64,000 bases of DNA from a virus: IMG/VR virus record IMGVR_UViG_3300021964_000026, positions 1 to 64,000 of that record; one strand, 5' to 3'. Within the stretch, counting starts at the first letter, position 1. Each line of letters opens with the position of its first letter. Both the position numbers and the translations under genes were made by a program. The notes beneath the pieces are model-generated. The model saw only the letters and a program-made list of their open reading frames with translations, had not been told where the DNA came from and searched no databases. Below, one piece after another: positions 51,801 through 59,387 of this stretch.

Positions 51801-54800
51801 GTTCCATCACCACCCTTGCCCCACATGTTTGCACCGATGGTGAAACCACCTTGTGCTATATCGCGGTCGTCAAAATGAATGAGCGTTTCTTCATCAATTG
51901 TGTTTGGCATAACCGAGTTGCGATGTGAAAATGATTCACCCGCGCGTCGGTAGATGTAGCGAAGAATGTGAGACTTACCACGATGGTCAACCATTTTCAA
52001 TCCGTAGAGTGGTTGAGTTCCAACTGATGCGTCGTTGACTTCTGTTGTCGGAACATACGAGTTGTATGTTTCAAAATAGGTGTCGCCTGTGGCGAGATAG
52101 TTGCCGTAAACCGAAGAAACAAAGCGTCCAGCACCCTTTCCGTCTTCACCAAAACCCCAATCGCCAGCATCGGGCGCAAAGCCGGGAACACCTGCGGCAA
52201 CGATACCGCCGAAGTTTACTCTTGCGCGTGCATAACTGCCGGTCTGTAATCCTTCACGGATGGTGAACTTTTGACCGCCGTTTTCAAACGATTCCATTGC
52301 ACCTGTGTTTGAAGCGCGTCCTGTGGTTGTTCCTGTGTTGGGTGTTTCAAACCCTTCTGCGCTGTTGAAGTTGGTGGCGTATCCGAGGTGGAGGTTGGTG
52401 AAAAACTCGTCCGAGTCTTCATCCAATGCCACATATTCGCGTAGAGTTGTGATGGGCGCAAACGGTTTGCCGTTTTTGTCAATCGGCATGGGTGCAGGGT
52501 GCATGTTTTCACCTGCAATTTCGGGTGGCGCGCAGTAGAAGTTGCGGAAACGACCACCATGCCCGATGAGGAATTGCGGTTTGTATTCTGCCTGTGCTTT
52601 GCTGTTGTCAAGCCACGCGCAAAAATTGCGGCTGGTTGCACCGGGAACGGTGCTGTGAACAACGATGCTGTATCCCTCATTGCCGTTTGCATCCTCAACA
52701 ACGCGACCTAAATGAGCGCGTAGGTATCCCATGTGAGAACCACGGTCAAATGATGTGAAGGCTGTGCGCGTGTTCCAAAACGGCGCGGGGTCATGCGTAG
52801 AGCCGGTCACGGCAAAGTCCGCGTGTTGGTGTGCGGATGTTGCGTCTGTTGGCTCTTGAGTGTCAATACCGCCTACGGAAATAGCGCGACGGTTGATGTC
52901 AAATCGTTCACCTTCACCTGCGTATTGGTCGGATGGTCGTCGTTGACTGCTACGACCGTTGAGCGCACCGCCTTGATTGATGAGACGAACAACTTCGCGA
53001 GCCGCCGCTTCAATGTCCGTGACACCTTCGCGCAACCCAATTTCACCCATGTCAATTGTGAGGCGGCGAACGAAGTCCATATCGGTCCAATGAGGTAGTT
53101 GGTTCAACCGAGCATCAACGATGGTGTTGTTTGTAGCACGCTTACCCTTCAAACAAAGGAAGGCCGAAATAACGCGTGTGCCTTCCGGTGTGTCAAAGAA
53201 AGTAGCCGAAAACTGATAGTGTCCACCGCTGTCGTCAATGATGGCCTCGGATGTGTCATGGTCAATTGTTTCGGCGTGGCGTAGAGCGGCTTTGTCAACA
53301 TCAACAGTTGACTGCGCAACGCGTCCTTGACCAAACTGCGTTGTTTCATCACCAAATGCTACGGTGTGTTCAGTTTGCCGCTTTGGTTTATTGTGTTTGG
53401 TTGCCGCAACATTGGATGTTGACATGAAGGATTCATCCATGAGCCACCACGATTTGTGTGCGTAGGCTCCTTCAACAAATTGCGACTTACCTTCGTCTTT
53501 AATGAGGTTGTAAACAACGGTGTTGATGGTTTCCGCATGCGTGCTTGATGTCGTGGCTTTGTTTTTGTCTTGCGTCTTGAATCCAGCCGCTACATCAAGA
53601 CCTTCAATCGTTGGTGTTGTTGCACTCGTTTGAACTTGCATGTGCAAGTCGTGGAACGCGATGAACTCACGGTCATGCTCTACATCGTAAAGCAACACTC
53701 GCGCGTGTGTTTCTGTGCTAAGGTAGGGGTCAAGGAACGCAACAACGGGTGCAGATGTGCTGTGTCCAAGTTCAGTCCAATTGAGTTCAATGGTTTTGTT
53801 CACATGTTGAACAAAGTTGCGAGCAGTTTCAAGACAAGTATCGCCAATAAGGAAGTTTTCAACAGGGAGAGTGTCGCGTGCTTCAACTCCAAGCGCACCC
53901 TTTCCACCATTGAAGCCCGACCATACTTCATATTCGTTGTAAACACCGCGCGATTTACAAAACATTCCCTCAATTGCGTGAGGATTGGTGTAGTGCATGT
54001 TCATCCAAACCGTATCACCGTAGCGCAATCCGCCGGGGCAGTAGGGGTTGTTCCATGTTGCGTTCGCGATACCGTCGGGTTGCTTGAGAGGTAGTTGAGT
54101 TGCGCTTGTTGCATAAATGCCAATGACGGTGAGTGTGTCCCCTGCCGCAAGACTTGGTGCGGTGCTGTCAAGAACCGGGTGAGCCACGACCTGCATTTCT
54201 CTTACCGTGGTTGTTGAGTTGTAAGTAATTTGATACTTACGACCTGTGGCTTCGTTAATAGCGGCAAACGCGTAGTTGGTTGGCAGATGTCCTTTGGGTA
54301 AATCACCTTCAAAAATAAAGGTCTGTGATGGTGAAAGCGGGTTAAGAAGAATAAGTTTGAGACGCGCACCTTTTGATTGAATGCGAGACAGATGAGGATT
54401 GGCTGTTGGTCCAGCCTTAAACTCAACCGCGCTGACATATTGGCGTAGGCCGTAGTCAAGGTTGCCTCCCTGTGTCATCACGCTTCCTCGGTCGTAGTAG
54501 AACGGTCGTCGGTATTCTTGAGCAGAAGAGTTGTAGTTGTCGTCGCCTGTAAGCGGGTATCCGTCTCCGTTTGGCAAAACACCAATGGTGATTTGAGAAC
54601 CAACATCAAGCAAAGTGAAGAAGTCGGGACTTGAATGGCTTGCGAGTCCACTCAAAGAAAAATAACTGCCGCCCGCGTATTCGTAGTAAGCCCACTCACC
54701 GTTTCCAAGCACAACTTTACGCGCGCGTCGTGTGCTAACACCTTTGACCGTCCCAGCCGCGTTGAAGTTTGAATTGGGAATGCGCCCACTTCCTTCTGCG

Positions 54801-57800
54801 ATGTAGACTCTCCTGTTGCTTCCTTGTCGGTCGTATCGCAACACCGTGGCGCGGATAGGCAGATTGTTGCTAAAACGATACTGATACTGTCCAAAGGCTT
54901 CGTAGTCGTTAGCGGCGTAGTTGGGCGCACGACGACCCACAGGTGATGGGTTCCAAGCCTGTGCTGTCATTGTTGCATCCAAATGCAACTTCATGCTGTT
55001 GTCGGGGCCGGGGAACACACCTGCGTCTCGGTCTTCAAAGAATTGTTGAGGGAAAAGGGGGATTTCAACAAGCGCGCGAGTGCTGGCGTATTGTGTTCCC
55101 AACTGATAGTCGTGTTGAACAGAACCAATGGACTGAAACAGCCGGTCGTTGACGGTTGTTCCATCCGCGCATATTGAAGAAGTTGCAAACAACGGGTCAA
55201 GCAAAACCAATTGACCTTCCTCAATTCTGCTTTTTGTGACCCAATCGGCAAACGATGCCGCTTCTTGTCCGTTAGCGAGTTTAAATGTCCCTGTTCCATG
55301 AACGAGTGTTCCGCTTGTAAAAGTGAAAGCGGTTCCGGTTTTGCTTGTGTATTCAGCACTTGCACCGTTCTGCAAATAAATACGACCGGTAGCAGGGAAG
55401 CAATAAGTCCCCCATGTTGCCAGCGATGTTCCCGCATTGTTCAATGCTTGAACCGACACGGTTCTCGCGGTGCTGTCCACTTCATTGATTTGCGCGGCAC
55501 AATCATGACGCGTATTCCATCCGATGCGCGATAATGTCGCGGGGTCCCATGTTGGTTTTGTGTTGACAGCACCTTGACCAGCACCACCGAGCGTGACCGA
55601 GACGACAGGCGCGCCCGGTTGAATCTCTTTGACGATGTGCGAATCGGGACTTCCATCACCGCTATACGCCACAGTTTGGTCGGCGACATCGGACATCATA
55701 CCCTGCCCCTCCATGATGAGGTAGCGTCCAGCACCGCTATCGTTGACTTGCATTGATGTGATACGCGCGGTAGATTGAATGTATTCAATGGTAAAGTAGG
55801 TGTTATCCGTAAAGTCCACAGTCGCGGGTGTTGCTCGCGATAACTGCATGGTGCGCTCGCGCTTTGTTGGTTGAACGATAAAGAGGTAGGAGTCGCCCTC
55901 TTTGTCGTTGTCAATGATGTCAAACATTTCAAACGCGCCGCCTTTTTGTGATGCGAACTGTTTGCTTTCTTGATAGTGAGTGGGTGATTCACCTACGGGT
56001 GGGTCGCTTGCGCCTCGTTGCATCGGTTGAAGGTGCAATTTGTGATAGGCTGACGGGTGGACTGTTGTTCCCACACCTTGTGGTGGCTTTCTTGGTTCAT
56101 CATCGGATGTGCGCGGTGTGTAGTTGCTTGGGAGGTGCGACTCATCCAATTCATCGTTGTAAGCAATACCGCCTGTGTTGTCTCCGATAAGGTGGTGCGG
56201 CTTCATAACAACCTGTGCGTTGCCTACATCGCTTGAAGAAGCAACAATCACACCACCGGGTGCGTGGATGGTCGCGTTAGCACCAACAGCGTCAGCAATG
56301 TGTTCGGCTACGCGTTTTCCGTCAATCAAAGAACCTCCATCGGGGACAGTCTTGGTGATGAGAAGGGCTGGGTTGCTCAATCCCATTTTGCCGCCGGTGA
56401 GGTCAACAGCGTTGTAGTGGATTTCAACATAACCAGCGGTGATACCCGACACTTCAAGAAGCGCGACACGAGATTCGGTTTCGGGTGTGAGGTGTGTTTT
56501 GTAGGCCGCATCGCTGGTTGAATCAACACCAATGCCGCCACCCTTCAACAAAAACGGTTGAATGTCATCAACTGAAATCGCAATGACACCCGACCGCTTT
56601 CCATCAAGCGATGACAAACCGTTATCCACCACACCGTTTGTTGTTGCTGATGTTCTAACATCCATGATTCGCGCGTTAAACGCTGTGTGTGTCAACGACA
56701 CTTTGCTGTTAATCGGCATCACCTCTTTCAGTCCGAGGTATGAGCCAGCGAAGGTCACAAGAACATCATCGGCTATACCGTCAATGGTTCGCGTGATTTC
56801 CTGTTCATGGATGGGTGGAAGCATCCGCAAAAATGGGTGTCCTTCCCTGTGAGTCAATGTGTGTCGTCCTGTGTGGCCTGTCTTGAAGCGTTCAGCGATG
56901 GTCCACGATGTCGGCGCAAAACTGTTGGTGTTGACGGCAAGAGCGCGCGAATACATGAAGCCGTGAAACTCATTCGGGCTTTCATCAATCACCATCGCAC
57001 CCGTTCGGTCAATTGCTTGACTCCCTGTGCCGAGCCGTTGAAACGGCTTTCCACTCTCGCTGTCAATCAACAAATCGGAGCGGATGAGAACCATTGCTGA
57101 ATCGTTAGCGCGATGATAAGTTGCATCGTATGCTGTGCGTGAATGAAGCACACCGCGCGAACCTGTGTCGGCTGAAACACCAAAGTCAAGGTGGATGCTG
57201 TCAACGGTGATGGTTCCGTTGGTGTTGATTTGCTTGAGACGAACGCGTTCGGGTGGGCTGTTGTTTTGCACACCTGTGAGAACATCTGTTGCTGTTGGAT
57301 TGATGAGCAGGTTGAATGGCGTGTGAGCCACGCTAATAACCTGCGCTCCCCCGCTATGCGCGGCGTTAGCAACGCGGTAGTTGCCGAGGCTTTCCAGCGT
57401 GTAGTTGCTCGCGAGCGTGTCGGACTTACCGCTTACCGTTTCGTAAAGCGTTTGACAAGCGGTGGCCCCAATGGTGATGGTGGTGTCGCCAGCAGACACA
57501 TTTGAAGTCGCGTAAAACACAGTTTCGTCAACGCTCACCGGCTCTTCAAAACGCCAAAGGCCCAGCGTGCTTGTAGAAAGCATGCATGGTTTAGCGCGCG
57601 ATTCAATTGTTGAAACATCAGCCTTCCAATGAACGGATTCAATGTAGCCGCGATACTGACCACCTTCACCACCAATGAACAGGTCTTGGTCGTTGACATT
57701 GCATGTGTAGGATTTGTTGAGTTTGTGCGACGCCATCAGTTCGCCGTTGACATACAGTTTAACCTGCTGTCCGTTGAACTCACCGGAGATGTGATACAAT

Positions 57801-58222
57801 TCTCGCTGTCCAGCGTTGTAGCCCACATCATTGCTGATGAAGGAACCCGCCGCCGTTGGATAATTGTTCGCGCTTGCGGCGATAGCGGAGGTTTTGTTGG
57901 TGAGTTGCACTTTAAACGAAGCGACACCGGGTGCATCAACGGTCCCCATTCTCAACTCAAACAGCCCTGCTTTGCTGGCAATAACACCACCGCAGTCGGG
58001 CGAAACCCAAGCCTCAACCGTGAACTGCTTGAGTGTTTGATTGTTGGCGTTGGCGAAACGATGGTTGTCGCCGTCTTGAAGAACAGGAGCAGATGAGCGC
58101 GCAACGCTACCGTTGAGTTCGCGCTTATGGCCTGTTTTGACAAAGTTGCCCTGTGGACAAACAACGCTGTCGCTTACGCCGTTGAAAAACAACGCGTGGC
58201 TTGACAGACCAATAACCGCCAC
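42893..58222 (-). CDS. Giant virion protein, 5,109 aa, with N-terminal LamG/ConA-like domain
   Basis: One uninterrupted 15.3-kb frame, about a quarter of the window, probable GTG start just after the upstream stop. Residues ~8-215 resemble a LamG/concanavalin-type lectin fold: HALFFNGVSDSVV, LKQFTVEAWVSP, and KLYVNGELMASHKL. The rest is Gly/Thr/Asn/Tyr-rich, beta-type and lacks obvious tandem repeats, transmembrane segments or enzymatic motifs. Position between tape measure/tail proteins and fibre genes points to an adsorption apparatus, perhaps a long appendage or baseplate shell. Family unknown. Confidence 0.8.
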   Translation of the reverse strand: MAVIGLSSHALFFNGVSDSVVCPQGNFVKTGHKRELNGSVARSSAPVLQDGDNHRFANANNQTLKQFTVEAWVSPDCGGVIASKAGLFELRMGTVDAPGVASFKVQLTNKTSAIAASANNYPTAAGSFISNDVGYNAGQRELYHISGEFNGQQVKLYVNGELMASHKLNKSYTCNVNDQDLFIGGEGGQYRGYIESVHWKADVSTIESRAKPCMLSTSTLGLWRFEEPVSVDETVFYATSNVSAGDTTITIGATACQTLYETVSGKSDTLASNYTLESLGNYRVANAAHSGGAQVISVAHTPFNLLINPTATDVLTGVQNNSPPERVRLKQINTNGTITVDSIHLDFGVSADTGSRGVLHSRTAYDATYHRANDSAMVLIRSDLLIDSESGKPFQRLGTGSQAIDRTGAMVIDESPNEFHGFMYSRALAVNTNSFAPTSWTIAERFKTGHTGRHTLTHREGHPFLRMLPPIHEQEITRTIDGIADDVLVTFAGSYLGLKEVMPINSKVSLTHTAFNARIMDVRTSATTNGVVDNGLSSLDGKRSGVIAISVDDIQPFLLKGGGIGVDSTSDAAYKTHLTPETESRVALLEVSGITAGYVEIHYNAVDLTGGKMGLSNPALLITKTVPDGGSLIDGKRVAEHIADAVGANATIHAPGGVIVASSSDVGNAQVVMKPHHLIGDNTGGIAYNDELDESHLPSNYTPRTSDDEPRKPPQGVGTTVHPSAYHKLHLQPMQRGASDPPVGESPTHYQESKQFASQKGGAFEMFDIIDNDKEGDSYLFIVQPTKRERTMQLSRATPATVDFTDNTYFTIEYIQSTARITSMQVNDSGAGRYLIMEGQGMMSDVADQTVAYSGDGSPDSHIVKEIQPGAPVVSVTLGGAGQGAVNTKPTWDPATLSRIGWNTRHDCAAQINEVDSTARTVSVQALNNAGTSLATWGTYCFPATGRIYLQNGASAEYTSKTGTAFTFTSGTLVHGTGTFKLANGQEAASFADWVTKSRIEEGQLVLLDPLFATSSICADGTTVNDRLFQSIGSVQHDYQLGTQYASTRALVEIPLFPQQFFEDRDAGVFPGPDNSMKLHLDATMTAQAWNPSPVGRRAPNYAANDYEAFGQYQYRFSNNLPIRATVLRYDRQGSNRRVYIAEGSGRIPNSNFNAAGTVKGVSTRRARKVVLGNGEWAYYEYAGGSYFSLSGLASHSSPDFFTLLDVGSQITIGVLPNGDGYPLTGDDNYNSSAQEYRRPFYYDRGSVMTQGGNLDYGLRQYVSAVEFKAGPTANPHLSRIQSKGARLKLILLNPLSPSQTFIFEGDLPKGHLPTNYAFAAINEATGRKYQITYNSTTTVREMQVVAHPVLDSTAPSLAAGDTLTVIGIYATSATQLPLKQPDGIANATWNNPYCPGGLRYGDTVWMNMHYTNPHAIEGMFCKSRGVYNEYEVWSGFNGGKGALGVEARDTLPVENFLIGDTCLETARNFVQHVNKTIELNWTELGHSTSAPVVAFLDPYLSTETHARVLLYDVEHDREFIAFHDLHMQVQTSATTPTIEGLDVAAGFKTQDKNKATTSSTHAETINTVVYNLIKDEGKSQFVEGAYAHKSWWLMDESFMSTSNVAATKHNKPKRQTEHTVAFGDETTQFGQGRVAQSTVDVDKAALRHAETIDHDTSEAIIDDSGGHYQFSATFFDTPEGTRVISAFLCLKGKRATNNTIVDARLNQLPHWTDMDFVRRLTIDMGEIGLREGVTDIEAAAREVVRLINQGGALNGRSSQRRPSDQYAGEGERFDINRRAISVGGIDTQEPTDATSAHQHADFAVTGSTHDPAPFWNTRTAFTSFDRGSHMGYLRAHLGRVVEDANGNEGYSIVVHSTVPGATSRNFCAWLDNSKAQAEYKPQFLIGHGGRFRNFYCAPPEIAGENMHPAPMPIDKNGKPFAPITTLREYVALDEDSDEFFTNLHLGYATNFNSAEGFETPNTGTTTGRASNTGAMESFENGGQKFTIREGLQTGSYARARVNFGGIVAAGVPGFAPDAGDWGFGEDGKGAGRFVSSVYGNYLATGDTYFETYNSYVPTTEVNDASVGTQPLYGLKMVDHRGKSHILRYIYRRAGESFSHRNSVMPNTIDEETLIHFDDRDIAQGGFTIGANMWGKGGDGTPFFYTGTTDYNWRGNKWRGVYTPNAGYAVTMDTAMANNQLAIHDASGYGYHNGGIWHHLPDVDDVLGWMGFPDSGLVWLAIPSSRSQYDKVGVVFSYTSRTHNGRGGPHIFGGVEGVEADSMVATWFNSQDKCGPTSVSNTRAPVIISPHLNQTTIVTDELIAAATAFAFTADPNEDDQYFDCSHLRAPDGRTYGEVMGEAAQTAIKITKFNSDKEIIPLNKLFSASLSRDWGLQASSQEHDTISASFSSGGQFGGLGNDVGEGMEEVGYIPYTLLNIATRYKGSNANTATPILIDQTNNAVPTDDWQKHLRGDKYTRYEGDHITPSLEAATYELDPQSGSLAYPSGTAYDTYQIEMRDPHHFAVLGRQYAWQLQHISGGSNLNQDSSTEFGGSTTIDGSWSPFKRMDIDEDTYIHCAALSSIDAPTDVARHLLAWHHDDSKGDFKDSLDTNLILQRFKFVNDIQGLRLRANRKGNPLLYFRGAQDSIDHHVPLYFGGGFSGVVMDINDGSRVDYSTHNKHPYSSGPTGSAGLQDIGEKMGAYALLDTTALFAMFPATVLTNQHRGEATPPFANQDAILNTDIDGNNNTHTIPDTTYTNVNIAQPTPVVLRFAHPYARYTDSTNSVAYMVFGPGQAVPKHWSGESASITTSVEPSAKWTAAFKKYCSLDGAMATTFNQGNESGYFFPNELSNGTLNGAANQFLPPTNAYGANNVFPYETFRHWEPSYGSPNSAFNQTVSTEARYVSSHFFGANSVVQSAANEYGHPFSHYTAVARFPTSHSNFREDKLIFHLDGGYTVGGSWFDNSVRKNPPHPVTATLVNSANASVQYIDRLGLNATMFRVGSQVLTDYDHDLDADVPDDVFLIDATRCQNSEELGAVVAAAINTWPGRSNLKALGGSFLPSFQDAQRQDRYGWIDVGDLGTYTDAGSGGHVSVGTALPMTLPENGWIRVSNGVNSYYGYYSNYDVAQGTFILGANFRNGQNRLEQPSLSGTGDVTSVTGEGHKVFVWSKAGNLRWDNGFQNAVDGSRATGATSSGQMSNSPFDHYASTQVHFNGVVDAIDRTRAVGAVGWHGERYSYLNSLNISNKVAAGLGAWHPMLGFTPYGAATACHNPQSMEWVLRIAEGGELENGDYIWEPKTSTHNAVGMHQRHFVVISYEGDLPIIAKAARNGQQTCGDMLQLKWGGTQGGTITAYHNDRFNNDRYNAESNAGPHVEAMHDTTMTEPTDANPLWTTSAATASQLAQAETCLYPTGDLFFDKTENPNNAHYPNDNLFDSETAKTENTGYDTYSTHRDGIYAHYKGRLAARNFFAEHVVWKRMGGGNLTLPAQNARGLGSMPWQVHKVGSEYIRFGETIYGNVRFSFETTNAAMYPIIQAQELAHPALAEQYPYEVRNALNIPNEEIQFTEIIVVDDTGQQHRLTGGSPLGVVVRDYEMVHDRENEGLAPALAGSGVSPNMRIQLPNHDDIPGNILVRAGFDRLQAYQHETLGGGGLQHPSQPVSGVSQAFESDSDRPRTEPFWEQDGYEHINQNPNNFPDSNNALQSTNILETAYEPHDRALYFHITKMGYTYTEREPLRIVSNAMTLNRLTFKDKGNDYITVNESITADIWKQDPTPDGRYFLSVNGTIASFTNNTTVVIEGVTYHRFTGVVFAPDFTAKEDDAIKPSYYIPAGSTRQFAARRLRDHAEVSGNSPDKAHTDWTSLAAGTSPATLVRAANKLTPMPLPRMGHHYVMPTMAMLPGHLAHPLYQQIYQANRACFGATDYDTTKTIANPLVWFSGTTASNPPSDIHGDGFTLLTETKLRFDGYGVADDSASCNAAGGHRIQLESGTNYNTAFHFPDPAEVGAYQIVIQPNLFSKQFMGNNENTTFASTDAPEDPGGTNTTVRTLTDQLFATVVAMQDRDLILSEATMADVRGCEIYLNEVILDIDPSTREQFTNIPTLGLSNPFGVNATSSGAFTRRSLPYHPNMFHRSTPGHTVTVPWWSAALASSTIFSATAPWKGSQHYHPDDYYLFCRSTLGAVGTQTTMLGYPSHYLDVYTDYLTSLTPTATVEHGDQSNSKLYVRNNNLFPVAGADYYAQHLVIIDDSGVEQTASYEDRGYISGLSASGPVVFNSVTAITSGFWSAAVQGATVRIKSKFNNLGAGEVYNKSQASVATRNLPQLLSGTRDTNSLHLPDAYLCLWHYNLGRPMTWFSDSRTNKGDAAVDKKAYNHAPEHYEMIHYHEFTYAMSDGPFKFRMKSPSNVDGSIADTYSVAALTNQAGIDGKSRKYNLGAFWPGGHRFGAQMSSLSLYGTAAPGWRDKWDDNNIKQVSDAKGLTVANADVETTTDTIQTKATHKQAGWGYRISVRQPYNRPRWSIKANQGLRDPHIYYHFQAEGPFISSQNATTRTNVQNGSANSSTTETTKQNYVGIIERQTNASALIGSDLKFQQVRYSDGRRMTKGFGCAVRNIRNPTTALRKFHADSPTGHRAGTDADDQRVNLALAQAHYMIDWWGNTTGEEVRRFPVRGFGIRPSWDPEDAYRATDRTKVAETMFTDSNLRSAETHIHFFDPATAKRVGDRGDGRGVRYPTYFNEDILQDVSEDMRPFGLVLSHHTSEPPFMSGFLRPSNVQLESHEVARGISAKLELAGDDGLLKREANVGTNVEKSNFTFMQEPIAKSKPRIGIDGMSVVENDGQMSPRYVVASTEANSVHTDRQVGQRFILAGGVSTANRAVDNLNLHTLNLSSAKQVLKFGTTHGIPPLGGTYIMEVSSDGEAISDLNWGASSGVTTNPYQTSNHDSTSYRTNTKDTTIKFLVRPVRVLDNQHIELFRDDTTHVLSATAAGRYGVFVYDTPNARAADAASSYMRNSNPAPSNPPYAPVYLFDLTTSTSDPTSNGPQIPGSEASDFTTLATQPVARMIVTNNTLQHFRGDAARRQSVNEGQDTFVRLDYTVQPRYTQSLYAGDKLNTSNHSSEGDRTDNGVGA

Positions 58223-58223
58223 T

Positions 58224-59387
58224 TCACGACCCCACTATGAAATCAATTGGCATGAAGGTCAATGAGCCTTCGTAAACATTCTCGCCAGCCATGTAGTTGA
58301 ACGACATCGCGACAACTGTTCCGGAGATGCCTGTGAACTTACTTGTCGGGTTGAACTCAACACCGACGGGTTGATTGTTTGCCAACGCGTCTTGTTCGTC
58401 AGCATCCGCGCGCCCTGTGACCATGATGAGATTGCGTTCGGTGTAGTCATCGGAGGCGGCTGTGCTGGTGATGAGTGAGTTGTAAGGGATTTGGATACCC
58501 ACGATGTAGTCAGCCGTTTGTTTGTTTAAGAGACTCGCGTCTGCTTCAAAAATAGGGTCGTCGTCGGGTGTGTTGGCGATGGCTCCCGATGCACCAAGAA
58601 GGCTGGCGTTGCCGACATACGCGATGAGGTCTTGCAACTTATCACCCGCGCTACGGCACGACTTTGCTTGACCGCCAGCGCACACCTCAAACAACGGTGC
58701 TTTTGTAGCCAACCCCTTGCTGAAAAACGGTGTTTCGTTGTTGCCGCCAGCCCCTTTGTCCACTTGAGTGAAAGTGAGTTTTGCGTTGTTGGTCAATTCG
58801 CCGTTGCTGGTGGTGATAGTGAACGCGCTACTGAAAGTTGTGCCTGTGGTGCTGACTTGTCGCGGGCTAAAGTCGGCGGCTTCACATGCGGTCTTGACAG
58901 CCGCCGCCAAGCCATCGTCGGTGGTGATGCCTTGAATGCCAACGGTCACGGTGGGTGGAACATTGATGTCGCTATGGGACGCTGTGCTACTGTCAAATTG
59001 GATTTTGATTGGGTCGCGCGTTGTGTTCTCACCGGTGTAGGTTGATTCAATTGAAAAGGATTGACCGTTGAGGTCGCTCAATGAAACCGATGGACTGCTC
59101 CCACTCAAGTAGGATTGACGCGTTCCTCCGTCGCTGTTTGCTAACGCGCTAAAATCAATTGACGCTTTTGCCGCAACCGACTCAAACTCACTCGCCGCGC
59201 AATCGTCGTCAGCGAGAATGACATTGATTTTGAAGTCAGCCGTGACCATGTTGAGGTCAATACCGTAGCGTTCGCCAAGCACAGGCATTGGCATAACAGG
59301 AACGCTACGCGTGATGTTCATGCTGTAATCGGTCGCATCAACGGTCATGATGGTCCCGTCGTTGCGAATCAACCGTATTTTCGTCAA
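58224..59387 (-). CDS. Tail protein downstream of the tape measure, 387 aa
   Basis: Uses a TTG start (59387) within TTGA overlap, supported by a strong GGAGGT seven bases upstream. It begins MTKIRLIRNDGTIMTVDATD and is beta-rich, ending GSLTFMPIDFIVGS. Position directly after the tape measure is that of distal tail proteins in siphoviruses; the sequence itself is not recognised. Confidence 0.65.
   Translation of the reverse strand: MTKIRLIRNDGTIMTVDATDYSMNITRSVPVMPMPVLGERYGIDLNMVTADFKINVILADDDCAASEFESVAAKASIDFSALANSDGGTRQSYLSGSSPSVSLSDLNGQSFSIESTYTGENTTRDPIKIQFDSSTASHSDINVPPTVTVGIQGITTDDGLAAAVKTACEAADFSPRQVSTTGTTFSSAFTITTSNGELTNNAKLTFTQVDKGAGGNNETPFFSKGLATKAPLFEVCAGGQAKSCRSAGDKLQDLIAYVGNASLLGASGAIANTPDDDPIFEADASLLNKQTADYIVGIQIPYNSLITSTAASDDYTERNLIMVTGRADADEQDALANNQPVGVEFNPTSKFTGISGTVVAMSFNYMAGENVYEGSLTFMPIDFIVGS

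Noticed and set aside
53570-54094. Long rightward ORF (174 codons) and many others opposite the giant gene
   Set aside because: They lie wholly inside the 5,109-codon frame on the other strand, lack ribosome binding sites and have no coherent protein features; they are by-products of the codon pattern.
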